This document shows, in pieces, positions 16,866 to 24,778 of a DNA stretch of 64,000 nt (positions are counted from its first letter, which is position 1; every line of letters begins with the position of its first letter). The notes beneath the pieces are model-generated. The model was given only the letters and a program-made list of their open reading frames with translations, ran no database searches and had not been told where the DNA came from. This DNA is from DASPGQ01 sp035457705 (GTDB taxonomy: Bacteria > Acidobacteriota > Vicinamibacteria > Marinacidobacterales > SMYC01), in NCBI GenBank assembly GCA_035457705.1, contig DATIBD010000002.1, positions 18,879 to 82,878 of the forward strand. Reading direction: 5' to 3'. The position numbers and the translations under genes are program-made.

Positions 16866-18221
16866 TTACCCCTCTTTTTGGATCGTCGTCAGGACTCTTC
16901 TCAAGTGAGCTCCAAAGTTGTTCTTGCCCACGTCGGCGAAGGTGCAGAGGGCGAGGTCCTCTTCTTCGAGCTCGAGGCATCCGAGCTCCTGAGCGCGCTC
17001 GACATCCTGCATGACGAGCGCACGCAAGAGGAACGTGGGAAGTATATCCATGGGCATGACCTGCTCATAGGAGCCGATGGGAATGATGGCGCGGCGGGAG
17101 CCGTGAGTGGAAGTCCTCAAATCCAGCTTCCTGCCAGGAAGCAGGCGGGAAAGAAAGACGGGCTTGACCGAGAACTTGTTCCGCCCGGGGGTAAGCCAGC
17201 CGAGAAACACCCGCTCGCGATCTTCGCCGATCACGGAAACCTGCTGATGGTAGCGGCCGAGATACCCCTCGGCGTCCCCCATGGCGCGTCGTCCGGAGAG
17301 GACCGATCCGGAGATGATCCGGCTGTCTCCTGGACGAAGCTCACCCTCGACGAGCTCGTCCAGAAAAGCGCCGCGTCTCGTTTTCAGAAGACGCGGCCTC
17401 CGGACCTTCGGTCCGGCGAAGGAGACGAGCCGACTCAGATCCAGCTCGCCTCTTTCGAAGAGCCTACCGAAGGCGACGACGTCCTGAAGCCCGATGTACC
17501 AAACGGTCTTGTTTCGATCGACCGGGTCGAGAACGTGGATGTGGTAGCCCACCGTTCCTGCCGGGTGCGGACCTCGAAAGCGTTCGTGGCGAAAAGGTTG
17601 CTTGGGAGGAACTGGTACGCGGGACGGCTCGGCGGTACAGACGAAGACAGCTCCGTCGGACAGTTTCGCCAGGGCGGCCAGTCCGCGCTCGAAATCGGCC
17701 TCCGCGCCGGTTAGCAGGACGTCACCCGGTGCGGCGAGGGGGTTCGTGTCCATCGCGGTGACGAAGATCGAGTGGGGTCTCATCGCCGGGCTCGCCACCC
17801 CGCCGAAGGGACGTGCCCGGAGGGCGGTCCATTCGCCCGACTCGAGAAGGAGGTCCATGACCTCGGTTCGGGACAGGCTCGAGGGGTGTTTACCGGTAAA
17901 GGCCCGGAAGGAGACGCATGACTCCCCGCTCGACAGCTCGATTACCATCGATCGGAAAGCACGCCGCTCACCTCTATGGATAGCGGAAACGCGTCCCGAG
18001 CCCGGAGACGTGAATCGAACCCCCGGATTCCTCTTGTCCTCGAACAGAAGGGAGCCGGTTCCTACCTCGTCGCCCACTTTGACGAACATCGTCGGTCGCA
18101 GGCCAGGGTAATCGTCCCCGAGCAGGGCGACTCGCCTCGGACGCGATGGGCTGTCCACCACGAGCTCGGGCTCTCCCGCGACGGGAAGCGTGAGACCTTT
18201 CGTCGATCGATGAACCGCCAT
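16866..18221 (-). CDS. nqrA: Na+-translocating NADH:quinone reductase subunit A
   Basis: 451-residue cytoplasmic subunit and first gene of the nqr operon. Family blocks: GLTLPVAGEPE, FVKVGDEVGTGSLLFEDKRNPGVRFTSPGSG, GVASPAMRPHSIFVTAMDTNPLA, NKTVWYIGLQDVVAFGRLF, RIISGSVLSGR and the C-terminal EEDLALCTFADVGKNNFGAHLRRVL. The intergenic region to the divergent FHA-EAL gene (18222-18457) should contain the operon promoter; no convincing -35/-10 pair was found there. Confidence 0.96.
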   Translation of the reverse strand: MAVHRSTKGLTLPVAGEPELVVDSPSRPRRVALLGDDYPGLRPTMFVKVGDEVGTGSLLFEDKRNPGVRFTSPGSGRVSAIHRGERRAFRSMVIELSSGESCVSFRAFTGKHPSSLSRTEVMDLLLESGEWTALRARPFGGVASPAMRPHSIFVTAMDTNPLAAPGDVLLTGAEADFERGLAALAKLSDGAVFVCTAEPSRVPVPPKQPFRHERFRGPHPAGTVGYHIHVLDPVDRNKTVWYIGLQDVVAFGRLFERGELDLSRLVSFAGPKVRRPRLLKTRRGAFLDELVEGELRPGDSRIISGSVLSGRRAMGDAEGYLGRYHQQVSVIGEDRERVFLGWLTPGRNKFSVKPVFLSRLLPGRKLDLRTSTHGSRRAIIPIGSYEQVMPMDILPTFLLRALVMQDVERAQELGCLELEEEDLALCTFADVGKNNFGAHLRRVLTTIQKEG

Positions 18222-18457
18222 CAGCTCACGCCCGAGCTAGGGATCCGGACTCGTCGCTGAACTGTCCGTGATGAGCGAGCTCGATCAGGGGGCTTCTACA
18301 TGCAGATCGAAAAGTCAACCGGCACAAACGCAAAATCTTTTCACAAAACCGTAGAGTGCGCAATGGAAGTGAGAGCTCCGGTTGCCAGTAGATTCTCCCG
18401 GAAAGATCCGTCATACTAAGAGGGTCCACAACAAATAGGTTCCTCCCTTGGAGGAGG

Positions 18458-19687
18458 ATGACAGCAGGTCTTCCCCCAAGCCAAAAAAGAAGGGGTCGGG
18501 GTCCCGAAGTCATGGAAAAGACCTCCCGAGAAACGCGCACGTCGCCCTGGTGCCTGGAGAGCAAGCTCGAAGGGGGCCGGGTGTTGCAACGTGTCGCAAT
18601 CCATTCGTTCCCGTTCCGGATCGGCCGTATCGCCGGTCTCGACTTGACGCTTCCTTTTCAGTCCGTCTCCAAACGCCATGCGGAGATATATATGGACGGT
18701 GAGGACCTCATGCTGAGGGACCTGGACAGCACGAACGGAACGTTCGTCAACCGACAGCGAGTCACGGGGAGTTTGCTCCGGGAAGGAGACATCCTTCATT
18801 TTGCCGAGTTCGAGTTCCGGCTCGGGCGCGTCGAGGGAGAGGGGCTCGTGCGGCGGGCGGATCAGACACTCGAGTTCGGAACGTTGGCGATCAGTCGTAT
18901 GGTGCTCTCTCAGCAGTTCGTTTCTGGCACGAGACAGCTGGCCGAGCTCATGGATCAGCGTCTGGTCACCGCCGCTTTTCAGGCCATCGTTTCGATACCC
19001 GAGGGAAAGGTTATCGGCTATGAGGTGCTTGGGCGGGGCCTTCATCCCGAGTTGCCCGAAAACCCATGCGACCTGTTTCGCATCGCCGAGACGCTGGGAC
19101 GCGAAGCCGAGCTCTCGCGCCTGTTCCGTCAGCAAGCCATCGAGCTCGTGCTCTCGTCGGGTTTGACGCTGCCGCGCCTGTTCTTGAACACGCACCCCAT
19201 CGAGCTAGGTCGGCCCGAGCTCATCGAGTCGTTGAGACAGGTTCGGATCCGGGCACCCGAACAGGAGCTGGCACTCGAGATCCATGAAGGGGCGCTCGCC
19301 AAGCCTCACGTCACCGCAGAGCTCAAGCGAGAGCTCGATGCCCTGAACATCAGTCTGGCTCTCGACGATTTCGGTCTGGGCGAGCGGTTCGCTCAACTGG
19401 CCGAAGTCGAGCCGCATTACCTCAAATTCGACATGAGCTGGTTCGAGGACCTCCTCGAGGCTCGCGCCTCGAAACGTCGGCTGCTGTCGATGCTCATGGC
19501 CGCCGCCCGCGAGCTTCACGCCGAACCGATTGCCGAGGGCATCGAGAGCAGGCGGGAAGCGGAGGTCTGTGCCGAGATGGGCTTCCGGCTCGCCCAGGGA
19601 TACCTCTACTCGGAGCCGAGGATGCTCGACGACTTGTCAGAAGAGCCGTCTCAAAAGGTTCAGTGCGAGGGTCACAAGTACCGATAG
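18458..19687 (+). CDS. FHA-domain plus EAL-domain signalling protein
   Basis: 409 residues joining a phosphothreonine-reading FHA domain (about 50-120: FRIGRIAGLDLTL, SVSKRHAEIY, LRDLDSTNGTFVNRQRV) to an EAL-type c-di-GMP phosphodiesterase fold (about 160-390). The signature is EVLGRG instead of EALLR. Metal and substrate positions otherwise look present: FLNTHP, LALEIHE, LALDDFGLG, LKFDMSWF, AEGIES and AQGYLYSEP. It may therefore be active. A GGAGGAGG tract abuts the ATG at 18458 with short spacing; the ATG at 18512 is an alternative. Divergent from nqrA. The fusion suggests Ser/Thr-kinase control of c-di-GMP. Confidence 0.85.
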   Translation: MTAGLPPSQKRRGRGPEVMEKTSRETRTSPWCLESKLEGGRVLQRVAIHSFPFRIGRIAGLDLTLPFQSVSKRHAEIYMDGEDLMLRDLDSTNGTFVNRQRVTGSLLREGDILHFAEFEFRLGRVEGEGLVRRADQTLEFGTLAISRMVLSQQFVSGTRQLAELMDQRLVTAAFQAIVSIPEGKVIGYEVLGRGLHPELPENPCDLFRIAETLGREAELSRLFRQQAIELVLSSGLTLPRLFLNTHPIELGRPELIESLRQVRIRAPEQELALEIHEGALAKPHVTAELKRELDALNISLALDDFGLGERFAQLAEVEPHYLKFDMSWFEDLLEARASKRRLLSMLMAAARELHAEPIAEGIESRREAEVCAEMGFRLAQGYLYSEPRMLDDLSEEPSQKVQCEGHKYR

Positions 19688-19858
19688 CAAGACCATCGAC
19701 GTGAGCGGAAAGAAGACGCGCGTCGTCTCGCTCTCGTAACGGATGTCACCCGGGAGCCGACCGAACCAGGAAAATCCGCCCCAATAGACCAAAAGCCCAA
19801 GCGTCAGCAGCCCCGCGCCGGCACCGGCGAGAACGAGCCCGATGGAACGCGCGTCCAC
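19637..19858 (-). CDS. DUF2905-family small membrane protein
   Basis: 73 residues with two transmembrane helices and the family core WFGRLPGDIRYESETTRVFFPLTSMVLLSVL. Function unknown. Its 3' end overlaps the end of the FHA-EAL gene by 51 bp on the opposite strand. It starts 16 nt before the nucleoside hydrolase stop boundary and lies downstream of that gene on the same strand. Confidence 0.85.
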   Translation of the reverse strand: MDARSIGLVLAGAGAGLLTLGLLVYWGGFSWFGRLPGDIRYESETTRVFFPLTSMVLLSVLVTLALNLLRRLF

Positions 19859-19873
19859 GGTTGCAAGCTTAGC

Positions 19874-20812
19874 TCAAGGTAAACCTGACAGGCGCTCCGT
19901 CAGCAGCTCGAAGAAGCCGCCCGCATCGATCGTGTGGACCCACAGGGCGTTCGGCTCCAACGCAGTGACACCCCAAAAATCAACGACCGTCTCTCCTAGC
20001 GTCAGATCCGATACCGTCTCGACGTCGATGTGCACCCGTTTGGCTCGGAACAAGGCGGGCTCCAACAAGTAAGCGACGGTGCAGGGGTCGTGGAGAGGCG
20101 CTCCCTCGGTTCCGTATTTCTCCGTGTCGTGACGATTGAAGTACTCGAGCATCGACTTGACCGAGCGCCCGACCGAGGTGCCGAGCCTCCCAATAGCATC
20201 CAAGCGGGTGGGTGTCGCCAGCGCTTGATGCGTGACGTCGAGCCCCATGACCACCAGCGGTCGCCCACACGCGAAGACGATCTTCGCCGCATGAGGATCG
20301 ACGAAAATGTTGAACTCGGCCGACGGGGTCACGTTGCCACCTTCTCGCATGGCTCCACCCATCAGAACGATCTCACGAATCTTGGGGGCGATCTCCGGCG
20401 CTTTGACGAGCGCAGTGGCGACGTTGGTCAGAGGACCTGTAGGAACGAGCGTCATCGAGGCATCTTCGGCGTCGCGAAGCGTGTCGACGATGAAGTCCAC
20501 CGCGTGCCCATCCCGTAGCGGCAGAGACGGCTCGTGGATGTCGGCGCCGTCGATGCCTTCCCGACCATGGACGGACTCGGCGGTCACGAGCGGGCGGAGC
20601 ATGGGTCGCGGGCAGCCGGCGTAGACCGCGACGTCGGTGCGCCGGGCGAGCTCACACATGAGGCGGGCGTTTCTTTGTGTCTTTTCGAGGGGCACGTTGC
20701 CGGCCACGGTCGTAATCCCGGCAAGCTCGAGCCTGTCGGAAGCAGAAAGCGCGAAGAGAATGTTGACGGCGTCGTCCTGGCCAGGATCGCAGTCGAGAAT
20801 GATTCGTTTCAT
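19874..20812 (-). CDS. Inosine-uridine preferring nucleoside hydrolase
   Basis: 312-residue nucleoside N-ribohydrolase that releases ribose and base. Diagnostic calcium-binding N-terminus DCDPGQDDAVNILFAL (from residue 7), then ITTVAGNVPLEKTQRNA, HGREGIDGAD, VPTGPLTNVATAL, IVLMGGAMREGGNVTPSAEFNIFVDPHAA and the C-terminal LHDPCTVAYLLEP. Cytoplasmic, no signal peptide. A ribokinase N-terminal remnant lies 1.7 kb away, so a ribose-salvage pair may have been split or lost. Family is certain; base preference is not. Confidence 0.93.
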   Translation of the reverse strand: MKRIILDCDPGQDDAVNILFALSASDRLELAGITTVAGNVPLEKTQRNARLMCELARRTDVAVYAGCPRPMLRPLVTAESVHGREGIDGADIHEPSLPLRDGHAVDFIVDTLRDAEDASMTLVPTGPLTNVATALVKAPEIAPKIREIVLMGGAMREGGNVTPSAEFNIFVDPHAAKIVFACGRPLVVMGLDVTHQALATPTRLDAIGRLGTSVGRSVKSMLEYFNRHDTEKYGTEGAPLHDPCTVAYLLEPALFRAKRVHIDVETVSDLTLGETVVDFWGVTALEPNALWVHTIDAGGFFELLTERLSGLP

Positions 20813-20907
20813 GCTGCGCTTGACAGCTTACCCGAAGCGATCGCCGACGAGATAGCCGGGTGAGGAGCCGAGCATCGCGTGAGGGGCCACCGTCTCGAAG
20901 ACCCCGC

Positions 20908-20936
20908 TTGACAAAATAGAACGTTCGTTCTATTTT
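20908..20936 (+). promoter_or_regulatory. Promoter with embedded TetR operator palindrome
   Basis: -35 TTGACA (20908-20913), 17-bp spacer and -10-like TATTTT (20931-20936). An exact inverted repeat with 11-bp arms, AAAATAGAACG and CGTTCTATTTT, separated by TT, occupies 20913-20936. A dimeric repressor bound there would block RNA polymerase. The downstream ATG is only 9 nt from the -10, so the leader is very short. Confidence 0.85.
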
Positions 20937-20945
20937 GGACTCATC

Positions 20946-21536
20946 ATGAGCAAAGGCGAGGAAACTCGGGCCGTCATCCTCGAGCACGCTCTCAGCATGG
21001 CGAGCCGGATTGGCCTCGAGGGCTTGAGCATCGGAGGTCTTGCGAGCGAGACCGGGATGTCGAAGAGCGGCCTTTTCGCCCACTTCGACTCGAAGCTCAA
21101 CCTTCAGCTCGACGTCCTGAGGAGCTCCGTCGACCGTTTCATCGCTCGCGTGGTCGTTCCCGCGCTCAAAAAGCCCCGCGGAGCTCCTCGGGTGCGGGCT
21201 CTGTTCGAGGGCTGGCTCTCCTGGTCCAATGATCCGGCACTTCCCGGGGGGTGCTTCTTCATCGCCGCCGCGAACGAGCTGGACGACCGCCCAGGGCCGC
21301 TCCGAGATCGGCTCGTGAGCTATCAGCGCGACTGGATCGAGACGCTCTCCACCGCGGCCCGTATCGCCGTCGAGGAAGGGCATTTTCGGGCAGACCTCGA
21401 CACACGGCAGTTCGCCTACGAGTTTTATTCCATCCTGATGGCCTACCACCATTTCAGTCGCCTCATGCGCGATGCGGAGGCGGAGCGACGAGCTCGTTGC
21501 GCCCTCGAGCAGCTGCTCGAGCGGTCCCAACCCTGA
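20946..21536 (+). CDS. TetR-family transcriptional regulator
   Basis: 196-residue repressor. HTH: LEGLSIGGLASETGMSKSGLFAHFDSKLNLQLDVLR; the C-terminal domain (residues 80-190) resembles the TetR_C subgroup with GCFFIAAANELDDRPGPLRD. It sits immediately behind a near-perfect operator, so autoregulation is very likely. The next gene, an alpha/beta hydrolase, starts 16 nt after its stop and should be co-transcribed. Confidence 0.93.
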   Translation: MSKGEETRAVILEHALSMASRIGLEGLSIGGLASETGMSKSGLFAHFDSKLNLQLDVLRSSVDRFIARVVVPALKKPRGAPRVRALFEGWLSWSNDPALPGGCFFIAAANELDDRPGPLRDRLVSYQRDWIETLSTAARIAVEEGHFRADLDTRQFAYEFYSILMAYHHFSRLMRDAEAERRARCALEQLLERSQP

Positions 21537-21552
21537 CCGAGGAGCATCCTTC

Positions 21553-22446
21553 ATGACGAACGAGATCCAACGTCTAAAAACGAACGTTCGTGCTTTTATC
21601 GCCAAACTCTGCTTGAGACCGATCTCCAGGCTCGCTCCCGATCTCGCCGCTCATTGGCTGGAACGCCTCTTCCTCGCGACCCGACGCCACCGGGTACCCG
21701 ATCGCGAGGCTCGGTGGCTGGCCTCGGCGGAGCGGTCGAGGTTCCGAAGTCGAGGATTGGACCTCGCCACCTGGACCTGGGGAGACGGGCCTGCCGTCCT
21801 TCTCGCGCATGGATGGGAGGGCCGCGGCTCACAACTCGGTGCGTTCGTCGAGCCGCTCGTCCGCGCGGGTTTTCGGGTCGTCACCTTCGACGCGCCGGGA
21901 CATGGAGCCTCCCCCCTAAGTCAATCCTCGCTCGTCGAGATGGCGGACGCCGTCGTCGACGCCGCGACGCACTTAGGTCCTTTTGCTGGCGTCATCGCGC
22001 ATTCGGCCGGTGCCGCGGCGACGACGATTGCGCTGGACCGCGGTGCCACCGTCGGGCGGGCGGTCTTCATCGCCCCGCCGACCGACCTCGGCGCGTTCTT
22101 GAGATACGTTGCCGACCACCTGGGCCTCCACGAAGGAGTCGCAGACCGGACGCAGCGGCGAATCGAGAACCGTTTCGGCGTGAGTTGGGACTCTCTTCGG
22201 CTCGACGAAATCGCCCCCAGGATGATGACTCCGATTCTCGTGATCCACGATCGCGACGATCGGGAGGTCGGGCTCGAGAATGGTCTGCGCCTCGCCGACC
22301 TGTGGCCCGAAGCGGAGCTCGTGGTCACGTCCGGGCTCGGGCATCGACGCATCCTGAGGGCCGACGAGGTGATCGCGCGGGCGACGGAATTTCTGGAGAA
22401 GACGCGCGTGGATCCGTTCGTTGCCTCGAGCCTGTCGCTCGCCTAG
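21553..22446 (+). CDS. Alpha/beta hydrolase under TetR control
   Basis: 297-residue cytosolic hydrolase: AVLLAHGWEGRGSQLGAFVEPL (oxyanion HGWEG), FDAPGHGAS, elbow IAHSAGAAATTIAL with nucleophile Ser in HSAGA rather than GxSxG (the first Gly is replaced by Ala), acid in HDRDDREV and His in SGLGHRRIL. The ATG at 21553 follows a GAGGAG site. A second copy of the operator core lies within codons 10-13. Substrate unknown; linkage to the TetR gene suggests removal of an inducing ester or antimicrobial. Confidence 0.88.
   Translation: MTNEIQRLKTNVRAFIAKLCLRPISRLAPDLAAHWLERLFLATRRHRVPDREARWLASAERSRFRSRGLDLATWTWGDGPAVLLAHGWEGRGSQLGAFVEPLVRAGFRVVTFDAPGHGASPLSQSSLVEMADAVVDAATHLGPFAGVIAHSAGAAATTIALDRGATVGRAVFIAPPTDLGAFLRYVADHLGLHEGVADRTQRRIENRFGVSWDSLRLDEIAPRMMTPILVIHDRDDREVGLENGLRLADLWPEAELVVTSGLGHRRILRADEVIARATEFLEKTRVDPFVASSLSLA
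21580..21591. promoter_or_regulatory. Second, intragenic TetR-operator-like palindrome
   Basis: ACGAACGTTCGT is a perfect 12-bp palindrome flanked by A-rich and T-rich arms (AAAA upstream, CTTTT downstream). It shares the 10-base core GAACGTTCGT with the operator at 20913-20936. It lies 27 nt into the hydrolase gene and could act as a roadblock or looping site. Confidence 0.5.
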
Positions 22447-22544
22447 TTCGCCGCTTGAGGCGGCCGACCCCCATCCCGGGTGCTGTGTGCTACATTCGGC
22501 GCCGTGAGCGGTCGCACTCGCAGGCTCGCGTCGCGGATCGCCCG

Positions 22545-22622
22545 ATGACGGCGCGGAAACCTCGACGTATCGTCGTCGCGGGAAGTGCCAACGTCGATCT
22601 CACGACCTTCACCGATTCGATG
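22545..22622 (+). pseudogene. Ribokinase (PfkB) N-terminal remnant
   Basis: From the ATG at 22545 the frame reads MTARKPRRIVVAGSANVDLTTFTDSM, the N-terminal strand and Gly-rich start of ribokinase-type PfkB kinases (usually VVGSxNxDL). Similarity stops after about 26 codons and the frame closes at 22769 without any kinase core. A 14-codon frame from a GTG at 22504, preceded by a TACATT hexamer, ends in ATGA overlap with this start. The gene appears to have lost about 90% of its length. Confidence 0.6.
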
Positions 22623-22741
22623 TTCCAGCTGTCGGAGATCGATGCGATAAAGCACGCCAGCCTAAACGCGCTATCGACCACGTCGGTGGGTACGCACAAG
22701 TCGTTCGTGAGACGAAGCCGCTGCGAGAAGGAGTGGAAGCA

Positions 22742-24631
22742 ATGCGTGAGACGGCAAGAAAACTCTTGAACCGGGAGATCGGACGGCGGGCCTTCATCGG
22801 CCAGCTCACCGCGCTCGGCGTCGCGCCGAAGGCGGCGGGCCTGCTCGCGCGCTCGGCCGAGCCGGTGTCGGGAAGTCGCATCGTCGAGAACCTCACCGGG
22901 GGCGAAGTCATGGCCGAGCTCTTGGCAGACTGGAAGGTGCCGTACGTTTTCGGCCTCGGAGGCTCCGAAGAGGTGGGTTTTCTCGACGCCCTCGTGGATC
23001 GCCTATCGCTCCAATACGTGCACGGTCTTCACGAGGCTTCGGTCATGGCGATGGCGGACGGCTATGCGCGGGCCACCGGCGACGTCCCCATCATGAACCT
23101 TCATTCGGTGGCGGGTGCCGGCTACGCGCTCGCTCCGATGGTGAACGCCTTCAAGGACTACTCTCCGGTAGTCGTCACCGTGGGCCGCCAGTCCACCGAG
23201 ATTCGAGGAACGAATGCGTTTCTCGAGTCGGTCAATCTCCACGAGCTTCCCCGCGAGTACACGCAGTGGAGCTGGGACGTGATGAACGCCGAGACCATCC
23301 CCGAGGTGGTTCGGCGCGCCTTCGTACTCGCCGAGATGCCGCCCGGCGGACCGACCTTCGTTACTTTCTCGAAAGACATGTGGGAAGAGCGCGTTCCCCG
23401 CGCCGAGATCCTGCCGCGCTCCCGTTCCCGTCTGGTCACCGACGTCCCACCCGATGCCGCCGAGGTCGAGCGCATCGCCGACCTGCTCGTCGAGGCCGAA
23501 TTCCCGGTGGTTGCCGTCGGAAAAGAAGGGGCGCGCATGGACCCGAGCGAGCCTCTGATGGAGCTGGCCGAACGGCTGGGGATGGCCGTTTTCCAGGACA
23601 TCTATATGAGCCATACACCGATGATCTTCCCCTCGAGCCATCCCCACTTCTGTGGCATGTTTCGAGACGACCCGGAATTTCCCGAACGGCTCGACGTTTT
23701 CTGGGCGCTGGGCGGTACGATGTTTGGATTCGGTTCCCTTCCGGCCGAGCCCGCCGTTCCCCGCGAAGCGAGAGTCATCCACACGGGGCTTGCACCCGAG
23801 GTGGGACGGACCTATCCCGTCGACGTCGGCGTCATCGCAGGTGTTCGCGCCACCGTGGCGAGCGTGCTCGAGGAGGTTCGCCTACGGGATTTGTCGAAGA
23901 CCGCTATCGAAGATCGTCGCGAACGCGTCCGGGCCTATCATCACTTCTGGCGCGCCCGTCTGGACGAGCAGGCGCGACGCGTCTGGGATCAGTCGCCTAT
24001 CTCCAACGAGCGCCTCATGGTGGAGCTGAACCGTCGGGTGGCGCCGGACGCTCTCGTCGTGAGTGAGCTCGTCACTTCGGAGCCGTACGTCCCGTACTAT
24101 CTGGACATCGCTCACGACCGTAGCCAGCGGCGCCGCAATCTCGCGACGAGCGGCGGGGTCCTCGGCTGGGGTGTACCCGCGGCGATCGGGGCCCACATCG
24201 GTGTTCAGGACCGCGAGGTCTGGGCTCTCGTCGGTGACGGGGCCTTCCAGTTCGGGGTGCAGTCGCTGTGGACGGCGGCGCGCTACGAAGTTCCCGTCGG
24301 CGTGGTCATCTGGAAAAACGGCCAGTACCAGGCGAATCGCCGCTTCCTGCACGCCTACGGTGGCCGCGCCGCCGAGACGGGAAAATACATCGGCGTGAAC
24401 CTCGGCTCACCCGAGATCGATTCCATCGCTCTCGCCAAAGGCTACGGCGTCGAAGGAGAGCGGGTGGACGAGGCCGAGACTCTGGGCGCCGCTCTGGACC
24501 GTTGCCAGCGGGCCATGCACGAAGGCCGCCCCTACGTCGTCGAGGTCGCGGTCGAGCGCCGCTTCGGAGGGGCGGAGTCGAGCTGGTACGATTTCTTCTC
24601 CGTGGCGAAACGCGAGCCGCGCCGAAGCTGA
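22742..24631 (+). CDS. Thiamine-diphosphate-dependent enzyme (acetolactate synthase/benzoylformate decarboxylase type)
   Basis: 629 residues with the three ThDP-enzyme domains. N-terminal Pyr domain: catalytic Glu in HGLHEASVMAMADGYARATG. Central domain about 215-360. C-terminal PP domain with GDGAFQFGVQSL...VVIWKNGQYQ, the GDG-x(25)-N magnesium/ThDP motif. An unusual N-terminal extension (REIGRRAFIGQLTALGVAPKAAGLL) resembles a Tat-like RRxFI signal, as seen in some Acidobacteria/Proteobacteria members. GAAGGAG 8 nt before the ATG sets the start. Reaction not determined; decarboxylation or carboligation of a 2-oxo acid is expected. Confidence 0.85.
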   Translation: MRETARKLLNREIGRRAFIGQLTALGVAPKAAGLLARSAEPVSGSRIVENLTGGEVMAELLADWKVPYVFGLGGSEEVGFLDALVDRLSLQYVHGLHEASVMAMADGYARATGDVPIMNLHSVAGAGYALAPMVNAFKDYSPVVVTVGRQSTEIRGTNAFLESVNLHELPREYTQWSWDVMNAETIPEVVRRAFVLAEMPPGGPTFVTFSKDMWEERVPRAEILPRSRSRLVTDVPPDAAEVERIADLLVEAEFPVVAVGKEGARMDPSEPLMELAERLGMAVFQDIYMSHTPMIFPSSHPHFCGMFRDDPEFPERLDVFWALGGTMFGFGSLPAEPAVPREARVIHTGLAPEVGRTYPVDVGVIAGVRATVASVLEEVRLRDLSKTAIEDRRERVRAYHHFWRARLDEQARRVWDQSPISNERLMVELNRRVAPDALVVSELVTSEPYVPYYLDIAHDRSQRRRNLATSGGVLGWGVPAAIGAHIGVQDREVWALVGDGAFQFGVQSLWTAARYEVPVGVVIWKNGQYQANRRFLHAYGGRAAETGKYIGVNLGSPEIDSIALAKGYGVEGERVDEAETLGAALDRCQRAMHEGRPYVVEVAVERRFGGAESSWYDFFSVAKREPRRS

Positions 24632-24639
24632 TCGGAAAA

Positions 24640-24768
24640 GCAGGGTGATGAAAAACTTAATCCCACCCTGCGCGAGCGGAGCGAGCCCGGCGCGCCTGCC
24701 GCGCCGTAAGCAGCTCGAGCCGTGGCGGCTCGATCGATTGCGGGTCCCGCCACGGCATTGAGTACTAG
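24640..24768 (+). repeat. Dispersed hairpin repeat, copy A
   Basis: About 129 bp between two convergent genes. Stems: GCAGGGTG/CACCCTGC, CGGCGCG/CGCGCCG with a 5-nt loop, and GCCGTGGCGG/CCGCCACGGC with an 18-nt loop. The right end is GAGTACTAG; the left end has lost the CTAG (AAAAGCAGGG). Nearly identical to the copy at 59957-60088. Confidence 0.85.
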
Positions 24769-24778
24769 AGAAGCCGCG

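Noticed and set aside
22733..22741. GTG start for the ThDP enzyme
   Set aside because: The ATG at 22742 has better spacing from GAAGGAG.
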